Below, one piece after another: positions 47,201-64,000 of a stretch of DNA of 64,000 nt. The position numbers were made by a program, and so were the translations under genes. Source of the stretch: Hirudinaria manillensis (taxonomy: Eukaryota; Annelida; Clitellata; Hirudinida; Hirudinidae); the NCBI GenBank assembly GCA_034509925.1, contig CM067533.1:6382035-6446034 (forward strand), written 5' to 3'. Below the pieces are notes generated by a model, which searched no databases, had not been told where the DNA came from, and saw nothing but the letters and a program-made list of their open reading frames with translations. Positions within the stretch are counted from its first letter, which is position 1, and the number at the start of each line of letters is the position of its first letter.

Positions 47201-50200
47201 GTATTCTAATGGAGAAGAGACATTGGGTGAACAATGCTCATGTTTGAAATCAAAATGTCAAAACTTGGTTTTCCAGCCATACCTCATCATTGGTACTGTG
47301 AATTTCAATATCTCCAAACATGCTAGAAGAGTCATGCTGACTGTTAAATTGAATAAAAAGTGGATTAGAAATTTTAATCATTCAATCGTTCACACCTGTT
47401 AATAATAACTTCTGTCCTGTATCTACCTCGTTATAGCGTCTAGGTTTTTTGATCTGAGAAATGTTGACCTAAAATCAGAGGCAGCACAACTCCCTGCATT
47501 GGAGCTCTGACTCCTTTTGAGGAAATCTTAAAGATTGAACAAGGAATTATAAATAAGCTTTAATCAAAAATTTTTTGGAAATAAAACTTTCAAAGCAATT
47601 CTAAATTGCAATTGGTGAAAGATTAGATATGGCTATCACTTTTATCAATAAACAATATTTATGGTTTAGTTCTTCAATTTCTTGATTCTTTGAAGTGGCT
47701 CAAAATGTCATCATTGGAATCACAACATTTTAACCAGCTATATCATCTAAGCAATAACCAGGTTAATATCATTCAGGTTGTTGTTATGTGCACGAATATT
47801 TGTAAGTTTTTAAAAAGTCAATTTCAAAACAAATTTCAAAATTCTCTTGCACCAATTTGAAATGTTTCAAATCTTTTAAGACTGCAAAAAAACTAAATAA
47901 CAACAGACTCAATGACAAATTCTAGCTTTGCAACACCTGCATTAAGACAGAACTCAAACAAACTAACAATACAGAGTTGGTGCCATAAGGTGACCAATAC
48001 TCTATTGTTTTGATGGAAGATGGGACCTTCACTTAGCTATGGTTAATTGATTCATGCTGCAACTATCCACATGTCCACCCACTGGTCCAGCCAGCCGGAG
48101 ACCCATCTTTGCATCCATCTATTCACCCATCCATCAACTCTATGGTTACCATCACTACCATGGTTGTGGTTTACTGTGGTCTTAATTAATTTGCTGGCAA
48201 AGTCAGCTGATAAGTTGTTATTAACCCTGTTCAAACAATTTACTTGTTACTCAATCAGAAGCATATCACTGGCTCATTACAATTAATGAATGTCATAAAC
48301 TTTGTCTCTCTTGTATATTTAAAATGCTATTGAATTACCAAATTAGAGGCTAATTGTTTCTGTAAAAAAATCTTTCTAACAAACTCATTAATCGTCTGAT
48401 TGGTTATCAGGCTCATATGTTTATTAAGTGTTTCAAGTTCTGAAATATGGTGAAGGAATATAGTCTGCCATGTGAATAATTGACATTCTTACGAGATATT
48501 CCTTTGTTGGATTAAAATTCTGTAATTGTAAATCAGGGCCAAACTGGTGGAATCACTGCTGCTAAAAATCAAACTGTTAAGGCTAAGAAAATGCACAGTT
48601 GATAAATTAATTGGATCCAAGCATTAAAAGAACTATTTTAATTAATAGTTAAACCTACTGCTTTCTCACTATACAAATTACAGACAGAAGTTTGAAATCT
48701 AGAGAGAGATCTGGAACTCATCATCACATCATCAGGTCTCCAGAAACTTTGGGTAAGTGACACTATTTTAATCACTTTAAATAAATCTGCACACATTAAG
48801 CCTTTGTTGCCTAGAAAACTAACTTAATGAGCAAACAGATAGAAATGTCCATAAAATGATTCAAATTTGAATCAACAAATTAAATGAGCACTCTTAAGTA
48901 CCTAGAATTCCCTTGAGGTGTTTCACAGAGTGCAAAATGGAAGGACAACTGAACAACAAGCAAATGTTACAACATGTGGAAAGGTGGAAAGATCAAACAC
49001 GTTTTTTTTTTACAATGTTTTCCCTAATTTTATGAATTAAGAAACACTTCAAAAATTTTGAAACAATCATCAAAAGTGATAGGAAATTGTCCTCAGTTGC
49101 TTAATTCCTTGATGCAACCTTAAAAATGTTACCTAATTTATGCAATATGTTCAAGGAAAACTTAAATTGTGCTGTAACTTAATGAAACTGTCATTAAGTT
49201 GCACATAAATTGTTAGCACCTACACAAAAGAAGCAAGACATTGAATTCAAATCATTGGTGAAACTTTAATTTCTAAGTGAATTGCAAATTATTGCTCTGA
49301 GCATGTCAATTTAAATTGTGCACGTCTTTGGTCAGATTCCATTAGATTCCCTGAATAAAGAATTCTTGACCTCAGCAAATCAAATGGAAATGACAAATTA
49401 AACTCCGTTTTCTAGATGTTGACATTTTCTAGACTTGAACGCCAGCCTAGTTTGCCAGTGACACCATGTAGTACAGCTATAAGAACCCTTCAAAATGCAA
49501 TCTACACTTCAACAATCAATGCTTCACCTTAATCAATAGCTCACATTACAACTGCCTTGAATGCAAGGATCACGTTGAAAAGAACGAAGAATGTCGAGAT
49601 TTTTCAAAATCAATTTCTACAAAAACAAATTTTAAGGTGCTTAAAACATGAGGTAAGAATGAAATTTGGTGGCTCAATTATTATTTTCAAACTAATACAG
49701 ACAAATGATAATATATTTTGTAAAATATCATTCTAAATATAGATTGATACAAGAAATAATCTAATGTCTTTTCAAAGGAGGTAATTTTCTATTAAAAGGA
49801 AGAATTTTATTTGCGATAAATTAATAACAATGTAAATCAATCTCATTGTTGGTGTGCAAAAATATGTTATTTCACAATCTACAATAAGCTTTTCTGTCAT
49901 TCCACATTTAATTTATAATTAATTAAAACTAATTGTTTGAAAAACTATCTTGCAGGAATGTCTTGCTTTTATTTTGCATTTTAATCAAGATCAAAATATC
50001 TCTCCTGACTAGTACCAACTACTCTTTCCAAACATTAAATGTATAAAAAATTCCATAGAGCACACTCATTCAAGATTTGGAAAACTAAATTTAACTCGAG
50101 CTGTTTACAATTTAGAAAATGCAAATGTTATGAAAAAAACATCATAAATCAAAAGAATTCATGTACTGACTTTTACCCCAAAAATTGCATAACGTTATAA

Positions 50201-51916
50201 ATAAATATTACAAATAAATTATCACTAAGAGAACACTGGTCTTCTTTGATGATAGGCAACAATGACCATTGTGTTAAAATACATACAGGACAAGATTTGG
50301 AGACAGGCATTTATAAAAGTGCCAAATCGCATCAAAGCTTCTAAATTTAATCATCTTATACAGAAACAAATGCCACATTATTTCATGCCTATTGGTTTGT
50401 ATGAGCAACAAGAGATTATTTCATACACAAAATCAGATGTAAAATAGCTCATCACTAGAATTGTACTTAGAAATAACAGCAGCTGCACACACACACCTAG
50501 TATATATATATACACATAGTATACTACATATATATACTTGAATTGTTTTCAATGTAATAAAATGATAACGGCCTTATTCTCAAAGTTATGGCAGCTATGA
50601 AAACATTCTACATTAGAATTGAACAGCAAATATTTAGAAGACTGATGTGGAATTCATAAACTCAGCAGTGGTTTCATTGAAATCAGCCAGACAATACTTC
50701 AAATCAATAAAAGTTAACGTATGACCTCATAGCAATGATTTAACAAGGCAAAGAAGTTCATATGCACAAAGCACATGGATGCACAAAACCCTGTCATCAG
50801 TTAGATTTACTTACTTTTACTTGAATGACTTCCTGCCTGCATCTTCATCAGTTCCCTGTTAAAAGTTGTACTAGTGTATTGACTTAGAAGGCTAATTAGA
50901 ATTTAGAAGGATTTAATAAATAAATTTGCATAAGAAAAAAAGCCATTAATAAATTGCTATTCTTTAATAATAATGAATAAAATGTAAGATAATGTATATG
51001 TAATGCTTCACCTTAATCAACAGCTCATTGTAATAATTAATACATTGATAATTGATTGTCTCTAGATGTATTTAAACAATGTTTCATATTTTTCAAAACA
51101 ATTTAATTTCTTTGAGGCCTCATGTAAAGCCAAAGCAACATCAATTTAAAAAATATGTTACTATTTATTCATCTAACAAAAGAATTTAAAATAACTTACC
51201 CAGTATGTTTTAATTTTGGTTCATAGTTTCTTGAAATCAGCTGCATATAAGTCCTTGGTTCAGAGCTCGTATTAAAGGGAGAGGCAGAATCTTCTCTTGA
51301 AGATGACTAAAGATATTAGGGGAAACTGACAATTTTAGCAATTCGGATGAGCAATCATTCAAACTGAAATCGTTCACTTCCAATCACAGATAATAATACT
51401 GTTGCATTCGTTCATGATTTCGAATGAGTGTGAAGCCATTTCCGCAACAGAATAATTGCATTCACAAGAGACAAAATAGCCGTCACAATTTTCCAAGCTT
51501 TAAAAGCTGGCTTCTCCGTTACGAAGTGGCGTGCGTGCTGGATGTAAGCAAACCTAGCAAAAATGCGGTAGTATAGAGCGTGGTAATTAGTGTCTAATCA
51601 TTTGAAATTTTGGACAGAAATGGTGCTAGTTTTTCATTTTTGTCAATCTGATCGTGACTATTTCCACCTGGGGGAATTCCGAATGGGATAAATATACCTT
51701 TGCTATTGATCAACATTATGAAACGCTAAAAAGGAAGAGACCCGAATGTTACTGTTTCGTTAATTGACAGAAGTAGATTGACTCTTCATGCCAGTTTCTC
51801 AAGAAATAAAATATCTACAAAAAATGTCTTACCCTCTTCTCAAAGTTGTTTATTTCACTCAAAGATCCTCTCATGCTTTTGATGCAACTCGAGAATTCAT
51901 TTTCCATCCAAGTCAT
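44297..51916 (-). CDS. Unrecognised proline-rich protein with C-terminal CUE/UBA-like domain
   Basis: Nine exons in phase give 759 residues: 51833-51916 (ATG), 51200-51306, 50815-50855, 47427-47493, 47283-47340, 46936-47205, 45462-46867, 44568-44631 and 44297-44479 (stop). Most of the chain is Ser/Asp/Glu-rich and looks disordered. It has three SH3-ligand-like runs, CGPPLPTKGG, PPPLPSR and GPPLPPKG, in the large exon, plus EEDIPPRI earlier. The end (KVSVLKKHFPEVSTNDLE then NNYSIEEAIKDL) fits the CUE three-helix ubiquitin-binding pattern, with the FP motif and a hydrophobic end, though the usual C-terminal LL is missing. The plan suggests a ubiquitin-reading signalling adaptor; that is inference. 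Intron 46868-46935 appears to be GC-AG. The second ATG, at 51907, is an alternative start. The small exons 50815-50855 and 47427-47493 rest on phase alone. Confidence 0.8.
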
Positions 51917-53469
51917 AATAACGCAGAATAATCCGAGTTATCCAAAGTTTTAGCAAAATGATCCAGTTATCCGAAATGTCTCAAAAACCTCTAAAAGACC
52001 AACACAGAACGCGTAATCTAGATCTGTCCACGGAAACTCTCGAGTAGTCTAATTCACATCATGGAAAGAATTCGTAATAAAAAAAATGTAAAATGAAATG
52101 TTTTGCAGGACACGTGAATGCTTGAACCTCAGAAAAAGATCAAAAAGCTAAACAGTGCTACAGTCAAATTAAGCTCAGCCTCTCAGTCGATCCCATTGAG
52201 AGCAGCCTAACAGCTACACAACTACCTATAGGCTGTTGTTATAATAGAGGTGGGACTGCCGGGTCGACAGAGCAGTGTTCTGCTGCCATCGCATTAAAAA
52301 AAAACATTTGACCGAGCCCCTGCCCATGTTGCTAATAACAAACAGTTGTTTGGGTGTTTGGAGATTTTGGATCTCATTAGAGAGGATGCGAAATAACCGC
52401 TTCGAGAGAGCTAAGGTTAGGTGTACACTCGAGTCAGTACTGTCAACGATCTGTTGTCAAAGACTGGCACATTGTCTCCGCCTCCGAGAAGGAAGTAGTT
52501 TAGCAGCGCACGACGGAAATTTGGTTCGAAACGGGTACTTTTGAGATGTAATCAGGGCGGAGGCTTGAAATCGCTACGAACACCCCATACCGGAACCAAG
52601 CCACTCACCATGCTTAGTCTCTCCTCGGTTTCATTCATTTGAGAGATTCCCTCCTACGTCACCGTAAGACCATTTAGCCTTGTCTGCGTGATTCAATGAT
52701 TGAAGACTATCGTCTGGCATAGCGGCGTCGGACAAAACGCTGTTCCGGGAACTTAATTCAATAATCGCGAAGCCTAAAAGGACAAAACCTCACTCGGTAC
52801 CCACCACCCTAAGGCTGGGAACAATAAGGGTCACCGAACCCGACCCAAATACGAGCAGGATTCGCATCACGAAAACATTAACATCGAAACATCGTGTTGC
52901 TATTAATACTTAGTAGAGCGACACCAAGAGGGAACATTCATTAGTTAAATGAATGTCTTGACTTTCAATGTCAACTAGGAGGAAGAATGAAGTGGTCTCT
53001 CACCGCTTTTGACACAACATCAAGGACACAGATCCACAAGTCACTTAAGAACCACTTGAGACACTGATTGGTAAAAAGTTCTTGCAAGATGTCAACGTTG
53101 CTGGGAATTTTCCCTGGTACACATGGTCAAAGCTCAATCCAAAGGGAGTACAGAAAGCATTAAATATTACAATTTGACTAGATAATGGGGTCGCATGACT
53201 AAAATAGGAGCATAATAGGATAGATTCAAACTAGACAACAATTCAAAGCATGAACAAAAGGCTGACTCACCCAAAAAGTCAAAATACAAATGGCACTGTT
53301 TTTGCATGCTTAAAAATGACTAAATCACGTCGTAATTACGTAATTAATATCCGACCACACCAAAAATGCAATGCAATCTTTAAGAATTTCAGCTGTTGTC
53401 ACATTGAAAGCAAACAAGCAAGAAGCCATTGTAAAACGAGAACTAAAAAGCGTCGATAGATTTGCAATC
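51917..53469. other. Intergenic region between the CUE-like gene and MAP1
   Basis: Holds the promoter side of the CUE-like gene and the 3' UTR of MAP1. 52230-52860 is unusually GC-rich and non-repetitive for this window, with one tRNA B-box-like hit (GGTTCGAAAC near 52522) but no tRNA fold. I could not assign a function. Confidence 0.5.
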
Positions 53470-56222
53470 TCAGAACTCGAGCCGAAAAGCAGCACAACTT
53501 GTTTCATGGTCCTGCAGCTGTATAGTGCATCTATTTGCTGCTGGTGCAACATTGATTTTAAGCTGACTCAGCTGATCGTGGTGGGCAGCCAGCCAGTATC
53601 TGAGGACTTCAGTATCATAGGTAGGAATGATAGTGATCTCCAGATCGGGCTCTTCCCAAGTTTGCTTTGCTTCCATCAAGGCAGTGAGCACGCCAGCATC
53701 CGGACTTATAGTGGAAAAGACGTAGTAACGTGCTCTGACTCTTTTGAAGAAATCGATGTCAACGTATTTAGGATCGCCGTGGTTTGGAACATAAGTGAGA
53801 TCTACATAAATGGGAGTCAAGACTTTCTGACTTCCCCTGGAACCGACAGATTTTCTGGCATCTCTGGAATATTTAGCATCCACCCTTTTCTGCAACGACG
53901 GAGGCTTTGGCTTGTCGGAATCGCTCTGGCCAGTTGTTTTCTTTTCGCCGAAAGAGAAAGATGACGGCACGGACTTTCTCGGCGACGTGCTGGGGTTTGC
54001 AGACTGCTTGGAACCGATCTTAATGGGCGGTGGAAGGGCCATCGGCACATCGAGGTTCTCGGGATCCACGCTGTTTTCAGAATCTTTTTTACCATCAATG
54101 CCAAGAAATGGATTTGTTTCTTCTTGAAGTCCTTCTTGGAGAGCTTTCTTATCAAAAAAGTCCTTATTATCACTTATTTCTTTTGTGTCTTCAGAGACTT
54201 TTAACTCCTTCAAATTTTCTAGACTGTCAAGCTTTCCACTTTCATGTTCAGGTTTCAATGAAATTGATGGTTCAGTAGCTAACTCCTGAATTGCAGAATC
54301 AACATCAGTTTCCTGTTTCTCGGGAGTGATGGCTGATAAAGTAAATGCATCCTTGGAGTCTTCACCTTTAGGTTTCTCTGAAGGACTCACTTTAATTTCC
54401 TTGGTCTCTTCATCAGCAATAAATTTTTCTCCGACCTTCTGGGTTTCCGATTTTTTCTTGTCTTGAAGCTTTTTGGAATCGAGAGGGCTAGAGCTCTCTT
54501 TCTTTGTTGGCCAATTTGATTTTTTATCCTTTGAGGATAGATCAGACTTTGGCGAACTTATTTCTGACTTAGGCGAATTGATGACGGCAGCAACTGTCAA
54601 CGACTTAGTAGGCCTTGGTGTTGAAGGTTTGACAAGAACTTTTCTTGTAGACGTTACTTTGGAGATGACAAGATCCTTCTCGCAACATTGTGCATGTTTG
54701 AACAAATTCATATTCTTCAGATGATCCAGTCCCTCAAAAAGAGTATCTTGAGGAACAGATCCGGGAAACAGCAGTCGAGTGATGCTGTCCGTAAAAGAAG
54801 AAGGTCGCCAAACAAGCAAACTACAAACAGATGAAGCGTTACACAAAGGAAGACCTGTCTTAGATGTAAAAGCACTGCCCCCTTTACTCCAGGCCATGAG
54901 GAACTCTTTCAAGTGCTTGCTGTCTTGCATGGGATTCAGAACAAACATGTCCAAAGAACCATGACCAACTTTATGGTAAAGATTGAAAGACTGCAAATTG
55001 CCATTCACAATACTGCCCAGACATGGTCTGGCACCCAAACCAATCTGCTTCATCTTATCGACTAATTTTGTTGATTCAGACATTATGTTCAGCATTAAGC
55101 CTGGCTCATTATCTGAATAAATGATTCTGCTGAGATCTGCTATGGCATTCAAAAACATGCAACTGATTTCAGGATGTAGGTTCTCTTCCATCTTTCTATT
55201 AATGACTGAAGAGATTCCAAAAAAATTGTCGGGCCCAAGATGACTTAAAATCATGGCATCGATCCTGTCTAGATGTCTGGTGAAGTCCCAAAATGCAGAT
55301 TTTCTGCTGTAGCCAGCATTGATCAATAAATTGAAGCCACTGATGCCAAACAAAGACGAATCACCCTGACACCCTGGAAAAATGTACAGTGTTGGTCTTG
55401 TGAAACGAATGTTTCCAACCACATTAGAAGCTCTGAGCAGTTCTGTAATGCTTGTAACTTTAATATGTTGAGCCAATAATGTCAAAAAATCTTGGGGTAC
55501 ACAAATATCCTCTATAGGAAGAGGATTCAAGCAAAATTTCAATGAACTTGAAAGCTTGGACAGCTGGGTTTCTGTCCATTCTGTTTCAGCATTTAGACTA
55601 AAAATAACATGATCTTTCAGCACATTTTGTTTCACGGCATTAGCAACCTCAGCACTGCGAAACAGGTCTGCAAAATTACTAAGGTTGTATAGCGAATCCT
55701 GGAGTACCCAACTCCCAGAATTCTGAATTATTATTCCAGAATAAATAAGATGATGGTAGCAGCCACCAGTGGTAAAGAAATGCTTAATTCTATTTGATAA
55801 AACTTTTAATTGAGGATTAATCAAAATTTCAATGATCACATTCTCTGAACTAAATTGCAGACTCTTTTCACCTAGAATAAAAATTTTCAGATTTTGTGGT
55901 TTAATGCTCTCAATAATTCCGATCTATTATATCATTACCATTCAGCCCTTCTTCACTAATTTGAGAGCTTGAGACAGCTTTGATCAACTCTTCCTGAATG
56001 GAACATTTTGCTTGCGCCTTATTCCATGTTTTTAATCCTGAAGAAAACAAACGTCGACGTGACAGTTCATCGTGGAACAAATAAAACGTTAACAAATAAA
56101 GCATAAACAAACTTGCCAGTTTCAAGGTCATGTAAAGCAAGTTTCTTCTGACATTCGTTATGCAAATCTCCAACAATTACTAGAATTTTAGCTCTAGATT
56201 CGGTCGTCTCGACCTGCTCCAT
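53470..56222 (-). CDS. MAP1: Microtubule-associated protein, short MAP1/futsch family member
   Basis: MAP1 proteins bind and stabilise microtubules through heavy- and light-chain regions. Three exons give 868 residues: 56117-56222 (ATG), 55939-56037 and 53470-55871 (stop). The N-terminus AKILVIVGDL, then GLKTWN and LINPQLKV, match the MAP1 heavy-chain start. The metallo-beta-lactamase-like fold follows, with CYIFPG-type residues (here LYIFPGCQGDSSLFGISGF) and HLDRIDAMILSHLG. A Lys/Ser/Glu-rich linker of about 250 residues comes next. The C-terminus has the light-chain signature YVDLTYVPNHGDPKYVDIDF and FFKRVRARYYV. Its length is near that of MAP1S and far below MAP1A/B or futsch, because the long acidic repeat region is missing. 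The first intron (56038-56116) uses a GC donor; both introns are under 80 bp. Confidence 0.95.
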
Positions 56223-57434
56223 CTCAACTATCAGACAACGCACTACGGCACAAGGAGGGGGATGGCTTTTCCCGACAATGCCGGCTCCTGAGCACGGCGT
56301 TGCAACCAGCTGTCGGCATTCGCAGTTATTGCACCGGCGATTAATGTTTAATTAATCGAAGATTAAAAATAAAAACAATTATTTGCTAATTTTACTCGGC
56401 TATATTGAATGAAATAATTGATGATTCATTCTACTGCTTCTATAGCATCCTTTGCTTAACATTGATGACATGTTTCATGATTGTGAATATCGATTATATG
56501 ACTAATGGACCAATCCCCTGCACGAGTCAGATCCCGGACTTCATTCGATCAATGAAACTAAATAAGTATACCACTCAGGTATTCACTATTCTCTTCTATT
56601 AGATACTAAGAATCAAACTTCGTCTTGTCTCGTCCACCAACCTACCCTCTCAATGATCAAATTATTGCATTTGCTCGTCGCTAGCCTCCCTCAAGGGGAA
56701 CTGCTCAACCTCATCTAGAAATACCTTCAAGTGGATCGAGTTAAGACGTTCCACTTTCACTCAAATATCTCAAAGGAAGAAGTCTCTATTTTGACCTGAG
56801 ACTTTGCAAACTTATTGTCCCAGTGGCAAATTTTTGACACCAGAAGAGGCTAATAGTTGAGAAATGAGATAAAGAGCTGAGGCTACTTCATTAAATCAAG
56901 TTTAATTATATGCAGAGGATTCAAGAATATTAAAAAATGTGAATAATTCTACAAACCAATATTCAATGTCAGCAGTTCAACAGGGCACAAGAAACATTTA
57001 AAAGACGATCATGATCTAAAATCTCTTTAATTTGCTTTCTAATGGCGAAAAAGAAAGGATTAAAAACAGGAAATCTCCAAGGGATTGAGGAAACTTCTGG
57101 TACAGAAAGAGTACATCCTTAAATAACAAGGAAGTGGCAAGAAATCCCAAGGATTGCATTCCAACAAAAGAGAGCACAAACACAAATCTGATTCTCCAAT
57201 CATTAACAGTTAACAGCATAGGGGAGGGGGTCAAGCATTATTAAGTTAATTAATTTCAGCACAATTTGAATCAGAATAGGGAATAGAAAAGAAAAATAAA
57301 CACAACTACTCGAGAGGACGACATCCTGTCTCGGCTGGAAATTCACGAACGAGGAAAACTTCACTACGAGTCACATGATTATTAAGGAAACATTCATCTT
57401 AGTTCAGTGAAAGAAGTATCTTCGTGGAAAACTC
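56223..57434. other. MAP1 promoter side and SCaMC 3' UTR
   Basis: A GC-rich stretch at about 56225-56340 just upstream of the MAP1 ATG is the likely promoter. An open stretch on plus at 56405-56602 has no recognised product. 56640-57430 is the SCaMC 3' UTR and flank, with ATTAAA on the minus strand (57026-57031) as a possible poly(A) signal. Confidence 0.55.
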
Positions 57435-63147
<5,713 letters not shown>

Positions 63148-64000
63148 CTAATTGGCATCAATTAATGTTACAATTACAACAAATACCAACTAATTATGTT
63201 AATAGAATCTTGAAATTAATAAAAAAAATCAGAAAAGGCATCGAAGAAATAGATTTCTTGGTTCTTGTTTACGAAGACACCAATGTCGTCTGCTTGTGTT
63301 CAAAACATTAATGCATTAATTAATGTGTAAATTAATTAATTAATTAATGCATAAAAATAATGCGTAGGCATCTAAAAGTATTGCACTTGAATAAAGAGGT
63401 CACACAACAACACTTGTCTTTCAATGAAAGTCTGCCCTGATCAACAACTACACAGCAATACGTAAAAATAATTTTATATGCAAAGATTATTGCCATTCCT
63501 TGTGTTATGGCCTTATATGTTTATCTGATGATTTACAAATATTAGAAATAATAAAACTTAATAATAAAAAAGAAACTTGATATCAACAAGCAAAATGATA
63601 AAGGAACACTTGGCATGCAATACTTTTAATTTATTTTTCAAATGAGAAGTCACTCAATAATCACTGAACAACTTCACAGAAATGATGAATGTATTTCTTT
63701 TCTTCTAAATAGCAAAATAATGTGACGAAAATGTGACAAGAGACGATGCAATTGATTATTTAAAATATGTTTCTTTTGGATCCTAATCAAGTAAATCAAT
63801 CTTTATTATAATAAGCTGTTTGTTGCAGATGGAAAATAGTATAAATTAATAAAATACTAAAGCCAAAAATTAACACTACGAAATGCTCCGTAACAAAGCT
63901 AACAGCCAAATAAACAAATTATTCAGAGAAAAAAAACACAAACGAACAATTGTTTGTAGCAAACGTGGTGCAAATGCGTATTGCTTGAATGCGTTAGGAC
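63148..64000. other. SCaMC intron or 5' region, no exon detected
   Basis: AT-rich DNA with ATTAAT runs near 63035-63055 and 63310-63350. No EF-hand coding exon could be recognised on the minus strand, so the missing N-terminus probably lies beyond the window. Confidence 0.55.

Noticed and set aside
52490-52560. tRNA gene suggested by a B-box-like sequence
   Set aside because: No A box and no cloverleaf could be drawn around it.
57016-57234. 72-codon minus-strand frame after the SCaMC stop
   Set aside because: Lies in the 3' UTR region with no family match.

Overview
This is nuclear DNA from an invertebrate animal. The genes have GT-AG introns (and two apparent GC-AG introns), the background is AT-rich and packed with tri- and tetranucleotide repeats, and every recognisable protein belongs to a metazoan family. 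A single Tbx2/3-type and a single SCaMC-type gene argue against a vertebrate. I cannot name the phylum. I saw no bacterial or organellar features, no CRISPR array and no convincing RNA gene.

Six host genes can be assembled exon by exon with consistent splice phases. From left to right: (1) a plus-strand DH-PH Rho guanine-nucleotide exchange factor of the PLEKHG5/6/7 type (about 1.7-23.0 kb; its N-terminal exons are less certain); (2) a minus-strand T-box factor of the Tbx2/3 (optomotor-blind) class (24.2-34.1 kb); (3) a compact plus-strand alpha-tubulin N-acetyltransferase, ATAT1/MEC-17 (39.8-42.7 kb); (4) a minus-strand proline-rich protein I do not recognise, ending in a CUE/UBA-like helical domain (44.3-51.9 kb); (5) a minus-strand short MAP1/futsch-family protein (53.5-56.2 kb); (6) a minus-strand Ca2+-regulated mitochondrial ATP-Mg/Pi carrier, SCaMC, whose 5' end lies beyond the window (57.4-63.1 kb and on). 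A 5'-truncated LINE lies antisense in one SCaMC intron.

The genes are not an operon. Still, ATAT1 and MAP1 (both microtubule proteins) lie within 15 kb, and the RhoGEF and the proline-rich adaptor also suggest cytoskeletal or signalling roles. The 5.7 kb between the divergent Tbx2/3 and ATAT1 genes is the likeliest place for regulatory DNA.

The most striking observation is in ATAT1. The catalytic aspartate (Asp157 in human numbering) is encoded as asparagine, the same change that is used in the laboratory to kill the enzyme, while the partner cysteine is kept at exactly the same spacing. Other points of interest are a cysteine-rich insert in the RhoGEF PH domain, two GC-AG introns in neighbouring genes, a run of about 100 near-perfect GAGT units that fills most of one RhoGEF intron, a microsatellite abutting a T-box splice acceptor, and a tandem duplication of the Tbx2/3 stop-codon region.
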